From positions 40,509,745 through 40,573,744 of the forward strand of contig OX421962.1 in assembly GCA_949128115.1 (NCBI GenBank): DNA of 64,000 nucleotides, in the 5' to 3' direction. The notes under the pieces were generated by a model. That model searched no databases. It saw nothing but the letters and a program-made list of their open reading frames with translations, and was not told where the DNA came from. Positions 57,494 to 64,000 of the stretch are shown one piece after another; position 1 is the stretch's first letter; the number at the start of each line of letters is the position of its first letter. This stretch comes from Anaspis maculata (lineage: Eukaryota; Arthropoda; Insecta; Coleoptera; Scraptiidae). The position numbers and the translations under genes were made by a program.

Positions 57494-59346
57494 CCGGGTG
57501 GGCCATAAAAACCGCACTGTTTTATTTTCCTCGCAGAATTTTTGTTTCTTGACCGATTTTGACAAGTTTGGTATACATGTTGTAGCTGATTAAATAGGCT
57601 TCCAAAATCACATGAAAATATTGCGCGAATATCAAAATTCAAAATGGCGGACACAACTGAAAATTAGCCTTCTTTTGCAGTCGTTTCTTTTGATTGAAAT
57701 TTGACATAAGGACACAATTATTAAGAAGTTTTTTTGCAAAAACGATCTGTTTTCTACATTTTGAGACTATGACCATCTTGATCGGTTGATTCGTTCTGGA
57801 AATATAGCAAATTGAAAAAAGCTATTTGTAATTATTTTACTCCGTAACGAATAATAGAAAGATATTGTTTTGCTTGTCAAATTTTTATTTCTCAAGCGAT
57901 TTGAACTGGTTTGGTATCATTCTGAGCCAAATAAATAAGATACAAGTGTCATATGAAATATGGTCGAAATGTCAAAATTCAAATTGGCGGACACAACTGA
58001 AAACAAGTCTTTTTTTTCTTCATGAAATCCGACGACTGACAGAACTGAAAACTGAAGGCATTTTTGGAAAAAGCGGACTGTTTTTTGCACTTTGAAGTCA
58101 CAACCAGCTTAATTGATTCATTGATTGAGGAGATGTAGCAAATTAAAAGATGTTTTTTTGCCATTGTTTAAATCTTTAACGACTAATAAAATTTATTGCT
58201 CAGATTGCTAAATTTTTGCTTTTCTTTCATCGATTTTGACAGATCAGGCAATATTGTGGCGCCTAATAAATAGGCTACAAGAATCATACATGAATCTGGT
58301 CAAAATTCGAAATTGGCAATAACCTCGGACACAACTGAAAATCTTTTTCATTTTGTCACATGTCCACAACGAATAAACAAATTGAGCTGGTCATGGTCTC
58401 AAAATACAGAAAACAGTTCGTTCTTCCAGAAAACGTCTTGAGTTTCTATCGTTCTGACACATTTTAACGAAAAAGAGAAAACTGCAAAAGAAGAGTTATT
58501 TTCATTTGTGTTCACCATTTTGAATTTTGAGATTCTGACCATACTTGTAATGATTATTGTAGCCCATTTATTTGGCTATACAATGGTACCTAATCTGTCA
58601 AAATCTAAAAAAAATTAAAATTTAGCAGTCAAAACAATAAATTTGTTTTACTCGTGAGGATCGAAACATACAAAAATTTGTTTTTAATTTTCTACATCTC
58701 TCTAACAAATGAGCCATTTGATCTGGTTGTGGTCTCAAAATGGAAACAACAGTGCGTTCTTTCAAAAAACGCCTTGAGTTCTGTCAGTCCGTCAGATTTC
58801 AATCAAAAAAATACGACTGCAAAAAAGGCCTATTTCCAGTTGTGTCCGCCATCTTGAATTTTGACATTTCGACCGTATTCACACATGGTACTTGTATAAT
58901 TTTCAGTTGGCCACACAACAATATCAAACCTGTCAACATCGTTTGAGAAACAAAAATTTGACAGGCAAAATAATATTTTTTTACTATTCGTTTCGGATTG
59001 AGAAAAAATGGCAAATAAGCCTTCATTCAGTTTGCTACATTTTCAGAACAAATAGAACATTTGAGCTGGTCATGGTCTCAAAATGTAGAAAACAGTTCGT
59101 TCTTCCAAAAAATGTCTTTGATTCTGTCATTCTGTCAAATTTGAATCGAAAGAAACGACTGCAAAAGAAGGCCTATTTTCAGTTGTGTCCGCCATTTTGA
59201 TTTTTGATATTCCAGCAATATCCATATACGATTTTGATAGCCTACCTCATTTGGCTACACAACAATACTAAGCTTCTAAAATCGGCCAAAAAAACAAAAA
59301 TTCGGCGAGGAAAATAAAACAGTACGGTTTTTTATGGCCCACCCGG
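57494..59346. mobile_element. TA-flanked palindromic element of opposed ~340-bp tandem units
   Basis: CCGGGTGGGCCATAAAAACC (57494) is inverted at 59346 (GGTTTTTTATGGCCCACCCGG), with TA on each side (57492-57493, 59347-59348). The arms are three head-to-tail units each, marked by GGACACAACTGAAAA at about 57650, 57990 and 58327, and by its inverse form at about 58505, 58840 and 59182. The two arrays face each other around 58420. No transposase frame. TA and inverted ends point to a Tc1/mariner-type mover. Confidence 0.75.
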
Positions 59347-59350
59347 TATA

Positions 59351-62300
59351 CAGGGTCCTGCAACAGTGCGTCGGGCTTTCTTAGCGCCCTTTCCTCACGA
59401 GATAGAGACAAAAGTATAACACATAAAATCATTGATTTGAAAAGTTCTAACCAGTGAAATTATTTTCAACTATACAGAGTGTTCCATTTTGGCGCTATAA
59501 CAAAAACAAAGATTTTTTTGAATGGAATGCCCCACTTTTGATTTCATTTTCTTGTTCAGCTTTTCAAGCTTTGATATGAGCATATTTTTGTTTTTCCAAT
59601 TTGTGGCAGTGCTACCAGCTAAAAATAAAAATTTGAAATTTGTTGTAATTTCAAGGTTTGTTTTGAAAAATCGTAGGAACCTCGTTTTTTGCAATCAAAG
59701 AATAAAATTTGGCACAACAATAGTTGAATAGGAGATGAATAATTTCATGACAAAAAACTTCAGGTTTATTGATCGGGGTGTTCAGAATTTTTTCCGAACT
59801 TCGCAAATTTCAAAATGCCATGACTCATTTTTTTCAAATGGGATGCCTCCTATTTTATTTCACCATTCGATAGCTTTTTTTTTCCTTTTTCATTTTTACT
59901 GGGGTACCCTACCTCTAAATTTGATAATTTTCGAGATAATCGATAATTTTGATAAAAATTGCTATTTAATAAAATTTGTCACCCCGGGCAGGCCATGGTG
60001 ATCATCAAAAAATGTCTGATTGACACATTTTGCTTGGGTTGATGCTAAGAACAAGTTTTTTTATTGAATAGCTGCACTAAATTTCAATCTGAAGAAAATG
60101 CTTCAAAAAAAATTTCATTGCGCGATGGAACAGAAAAAATTCAAAAACCTTCAAACTGTCAAATCGAGAGGTGGTTTCATTTTGATATATGATTTTCTGT
60201 ATCAGGACCTACTAAGAACATAAAAAATCCAAATAAACGACAATTTTTATCAAAATTATCGATTATCTCTGAAATCGTGGAATTTAGGGGTGGGGTATCT
60301 CCGATAAAAATGGAAGAGAAAGAAAACAAGTTAAACAAGTGAGTATGCCTTCACGTGCGTGAGTCTCAGTAGCGCATTTTCTCAAAGAGGCATATTGTGA
60401 ACGTGAAGAAATTTGGTTGAAGGAGAAACACCATTCCTTGCCCACTTTCTTCATTCGAAACTCATTGTGATATTGTGTTATCATTGGTACTTGCCAATGA
60501 AATAGATTTGAATGAAAATTCTTTCACTCATCAATATATTTTTTTGTTTGAGGGCGGTAGCTGGAAGCGGCGACTAATCAACAGTAGTCTATTTTTTCCC
60601 ATTTTTAGTCGGCTATCCATATAGCGAAAGAATTAGATCGCTTTGTCTTCGGGTTTATGTTTTCCATTTATCTCTTACTTTGAGGGCAGCGTGTGGGGGT
60701 GGCAGCATTCTGGAAAATAACTGTTGCACAGTTTGAGTTAAGAGTTTCTAAATGTTTAAGGAAATATGACAACAATCTGTGAAAATTGTGAAAGTTGCAT
60801 TTTTTTGTTTGGGGGCGGGAGCTGGAGGCGGCGACTAATCAAAAGTGGCCTATATCTTCCCATTTTTAGTCAGCTATCTATATAGCGGAACAATTAGATC
60901 GCTATGTCTTCAGGGTTATGTTTTACATTTATCTCTTACTTTGGGGGCGGCGTGTGGGAGCGGCAGAGTTTGGCAAAGAAATTCTTCCACAGTTTGAGTT
61001 GGGAGTTTCTGAATGTTTAAGGTAACATTAAAATGTAATTCAGTGAAAATTATTACAGAAAGTTGCACTTTTTTCTTGGGGGGTGGAAGTTGGAGGCGGC
61101 GCCATGTCAAAGGTAGCCTATTTTTCCCTATTTTTAGTTAGCTATCCATATAGCGAAAGAATTAGAGCGTTATGTCTTCGGGTTTATGTTTTCCATTCAT
61201 CTCTCACTTTAAGGGCAGCGTGTGGGGGCGGCAGCATTCGGCAAAGTAACTGTTGCACAGTTTGAGTTGAGAGTTTCTAAATGTGAGAGAAATATGACAA
61301 TCAGTGAAAATTGTGAAAGTTGCATTTTTTTTGTTTGGCATGAGCCGCCGCCTCCAGCTGCCGCCTCATTAAAAGTGGCCTATATTTTTCTAATTTCAGT
61401 CAGCTATCAATATAGTGAGAATTAGATCGCTATGTCTCCAGGTTCATGTTTTACATTTATCTCTCACTCTGTGGGAGCGGCAGAGTTTGGCAAAGAAATT
61501 CTTGCACAGTTTGAGTGAAGAGTTTCTAAATGTTCGAGATAACGCTATCAGCTAAATCAGTGAAAATTGTTGAAAGTTGCATTTTTTTCTTTTGGGGGCG
61601 GAAGCTGGAGGCGGCGCCATATCAAAAATAGCCTATCCTTTTTCATTTTTAGTCAGATATCCATGTAGCGAAAAACTTAGATCGCTATGTCTTTGGGTTC
61701 ATGTTTTTCATTTATCTCTTACTTTGGGGGCGGCGTGTGGGAGCGGCAGCGTTCGGCTGAGCAAATGTTGCACAATTTGAGTTGGCAGTTCATAAATGTT
61801 TAAGGGAACATCTCAATCAGTAACATTTGTGAAAGTTGCACTTTTTATCGTTTGGGGCGGAATCTGGGGGCGGCGACTAACCAAAAGTAGCCTATCCTTT
61901 CCCTTTTTTAGTCAGCTATTTATATACCGAAAGGATCAGATCGCTATGTCTTCGGGTTTATGTTTTTCATTTTAAAGTGATTGGGGGCGGTTTTTTTTAT
62001 GTCGGCGGCGCATATTGAAGACGAAATGTTTCTTGGCTCACGTTTATAAGTGGCAATTATGTATTATTCAAAAAATTAGAACACCAGAGCATCAGGTCTG
62101 GTAGAAAAAGCAATATTATGTTATTTCAAGTTTATCGGGGGCGGTTTTCGCTATGTTGGCGGCGCAATATAGACATCCAATATAGCCTAGCCCTCCTTTG
62201 GGAGTGGCAGCTATGTAACAGCGAAAAAATTAGAAAGCTAGGTCGTCTGGTTTGGGAGGAGTTCGAGGAACGGACGGACGGACGGACGGACGGACGGACG

Positions 62301-62852
62301 GACAAAGCGGTTGCAATAGCGATTTCCATCAAGATGGAAAATGCGCTAAAAACTATCGAATGGTGAGATAAAGTAGGGGGCATTCGATTTGAAAAAAATA
62401 ACTTATGGTATTTTGAAATTTGCGAAGATCAAGAAAAAAGAATTTGCACACCCTGTATAATTGAACCTCGAGTTTTTTGTCAAGAAGTGATTCAGCTTCT
62501 GTTCGACTACCGTTATGCCAAATTTCATTCTTCAATCCCAAAACACGAGGCCTCTACGATTTTTCAAAGTGAAACCTTGAAATTACAAAAAATTTCGATT
62601 TTTAATTTTTAGTTGGTAGCACTGTCACAAATTGGAAAAACAAAATTACTCTAGTAATAGAGCTTGAGAAGCTGAACAAGAAAATGGAATCAAAAGTGGG
62701 GCCTTTCATTTTGAAAAATCTTTGTTTTTGTTACAGCGCAAAAATTGAACACCCCGTATAGTTGAAAATAATTTCACAAAGTAGAACATGTTTTTCTCTA
62801 TTTTGCAAGGTAATGGCGCTAGGAAAGCCCGACGCACTGTTGCAGGACCCTG
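59351..62852. mobile_element. TATA-flanked multilayer palindrome, interrupted by a Helentron-like element
   Basis: CAGGGTCCTGCAACAGTGCG (59351) is inverted at 62833-62852, with TATA outside both ends. Arms match through GTCGGGCTTTC, the block GTAATTTCAAGG, and CACCATTCGATAG (59861-59873) against CTATCGAATGGTG (62353). Two more end-type boundaries are symmetric within the arms: TATACAGAGTGTTCCA (59473) with GAACACCCCGTATAG (62748), and GGGGTGTTCAGAAT (59776) with CACACCCTGTATAAT (62448). An inner inverted pair (59875-59970 against 60228-60335) closes the loop. The element is non-coding. Confidence 0.75.
60337..62353 (-). mobile_element. Helentron-like element, inverted copy with 6-7 tandem units
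   Basis: Read on the minus strand, the 5' end TAGTTTTTAGCGCATTTTCC (62353) is followed by a (GTCC)n microsatellite (62271-62305). Then comes an array of about 260-bp units, and the 3' end with hairpin CTTCACG-TG-CGTGAG and tail ending at 60337. Unit starts on the plus strand are near 60552, 60809, 61078, 61336, 61597, 61852 and a shorter one at 62140, marked by GGGGGCGG.AGCTGGAGGCGG. The 5' and 3' ends are the same family as 37161-38407, but the internal units are unrelated in sequence. The element sits at a point where the other arm of the host palindrome is continuous. Confidence 0.65.
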
Positions 62853-62856
62853 TATA

Positions 62857-63143
62857 GTATTTGATTTTTTGTTGACTTTTTTCAAGCCATTGAATTTTTT
62901 AGTTTATAACTCACCTTGTGGACTGCCGCCTGGAGGAAAAACAACAACGTACATGGAAATTCATCAAAAGAAAGTTTTGCATTTTCAAATTCTTGAGACT
63001 TGAGCTTCATTGTCCGAGCTGGATCATAATTTTTTGTTTTTGTAATTAGAAGGAAAAATAAAAACAAACAGTATGTAAAATATAAAATTGATGGTATAAA
63101 CTCACGAAGACAATAAACGCATGTCTTATGTATTGGGCCCTAA
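62857..63143. other. Spacer
   Basis: No gene recognised. Confidence 0.35.
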
Positions 63144-63266
63144 TACCGTATGATCAAAAACTTTTCTACTTGCGGTAGGCTGTGGCCTGGCCAAAATCAG
63201 CCTCGTTTGCCTGTCAATGACCAGCCACAGCCTACCGCAAGTAGAAAAGTTTTTGATAATACGGTA
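63144..63266. mobile_element. 123-bp foldback hairpin element, inverted relative to 45508-45631
   Basis: TACCGTATGATCAAAAACTT and AAGTTTTTGATAATACGGTA are the outer arms; GCGGTAGGCTGTGG/CCACAGCCTACCGC is the inner stem. The loop CCAAAATCAGCCTCGTTTGC is the reverse complement of the loop at 45.5 kb. Confidence 0.8.
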
Positions 63267-63280
63267 CAATGGTGAAAATA

Positions 63281-63856
63281 TGATTTTCATCGTGATCTGT
63301 CAGACAGAATGTCAGAATGTCACTGTTGCAGAGACAGATGATTTTGATATAACGATTTTGACTTTTGGTAGCTCTTTTGAAGCGCTTTGAAAACTATTTA
63401 AAACATGTGGAAATTATGACTCATCTGTCAAAAATTATGAGCTGTCAAAGCCAAAACTCGAGAAGTACTGAACGGATTCCATTGTTATTGCTTATACTTA
63501 GATATGTACATCCGAACTGATAAATTTTGTAACTACATACCTATAATTGAACCTATACCTATTTGAACCTAACTATACCTATTTTGATTTTCATTGTGAT
63601 CTGTCAGACAGAATGTCAGAATGTCACTGTTGCAGAGACAGATGATTTTGATATAACGATTTTGACTTTTGGTAGCTCTTTTGAAGCGCTTTGAAAACTA
63701 TTTAAAACATGTGGAAATTATGACTCATCTGTCAAAAATTATGAGTGCTGTCAAAGCCAAAACTCGAGAAGTACTGAACGGATTCCATTGTTATTGCTCA
63801 CACTTAGATATGTACATCCGAACTGATAAATTTTGTAACTACATACTTATAATTGA
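63281..63856. repeat. 304-bp tandem duplication, two copies
   Basis: TGATTTTCATCGTGATCTGT at 63281 recurs at 63585 with one change. The copies run to ACTACATAC..TATAATTGA (63553 and 63856). They differ by a handful of substitutions and a 2-bp insertion (ATGAGCTG against ATGAGTGCTG). The junction consists of ACCTATACCTATTT-type simple repeats that may have mediated unequal exchange. Confidence 0.85.
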
Positions 63857-64000
63857 AACAAATAGTTCATGTACAAAAATAATACTGCCTCATCAAGGCA
63901 ATTTTACAGATAATTCAAATTATCTTCGAAGACGTTGCGGGAAGGATGCTACGATGAGAGGTCCCGCGGCCGACATGACGGCGATTCATGGTTTATTCCT
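63857..64000. other. Window edge, unassigned
   Basis: GC content rises in the last 70 bases; no frame can be judged. Confidence 0.3.

Noticed and set aside
63144..63266. Rho-independent terminator or bacterial hairpin
   Set aside because: Eukaryotic context, a stem of over 40 bp and dispersed copies indicate a foldback element.

Overview
This is an AT-rich stretch of eukaryotic, almost certainly arthropod, nuclear DNA. It has no bacterial-style operons, no rRNA, no authentic tRNA gene and no intact host gene that I can defend. The repeats point to an insect: hAT-, mariner/Tc1-, piggyBac- and Helentron-type elements, a tRNA-derived SINE, Ty3/gypsy and LINE debris, and TAGGTACC-type simple sequence. 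A hemipteran would fit, but that is a guess. Nearly all of the many short open frames fall inside repeats or their inverted copies and are not genes.

Layout. 1-198 is a Ty3/gypsy gag remnant. 0.3-2.2 kb holds a dispersed repeat (called R1 here) that recurs at 5.9, 11.9, 13.6, 31 and 40.1 kb. 2.38-4.63 kb is a palindromic TA-flanked element carrying a nested 287-bp MITE. 5.1 kb is a SINE. 7.25-8.42 kb is a hAT-like element with a perfect 8-bp target duplication and two further elements nested in it. 8.8-10.4 kb is a 1.6-kb palindrome. 10.5 kb is a 187-bp hAT MITE. 11.0-11.5 kb is a decayed piggyBac (PGBD-like) transposase. 13.8-15.4 and 18.3-20.3 kb are two more large palindromes. 20.5-20.95 kb is the 3' end of a Helentron-like element. 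23.8-24.4 kb is LINE reverse-transcriptase debris. 25.1 kb is a putative LTR/primer-binding-site junction. 31.9-34.05 kb is a multilayer palindrome. 36.8-38.4 kb is a solo LTR abutting a complete-looking Helentron-like non-autonomous element. 40.5-41.3 kb is a second LINE. 44.5-45.1 kb is a hAT MITE whose ends are packed with TATCGATA motifs. 46-49.95 kb is a chain of foldback elements with a SINE inside one of them. 51.36-55.25 kb is a second copy of the 2.4-kb palindrome, split by a 1.69-kb deleted piggyBac. 57.5-62.85 kb is two palindromic elements sharing a TA junction, the second interrupted by another Helentron-like element. 63.1-63.86 kb is a foldback hairpin followed by a 304-bp tandem duplication.

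The most striking property is the density of long inverted repeats: about ten palindromes, with arms from about 60 bp to 1 kb. Many carry the same end motif, TA-TACAGGGTG, at one or more symmetric depths. Because the arms are old copies of each other, an element inserted in one arm can be dated and delimited against the other arm, which acts as a built-in empty site. I did this for the piggyBac, the 3.85-kb MITE and the 60.3-62.35 kb Helentron-like insertion. The host-gene candidates are weak: a possible secreted-protein exon at 27.1-27.4 kb, a possible membrane-protein exon at 27.7-27.9 kb, and two GC/CpG-richer islands at 12.4-13.5 and 55.3-55.8 kb that could be promoter/5'-exon regions. All coordinates and alignments were made by eye; no search was run.
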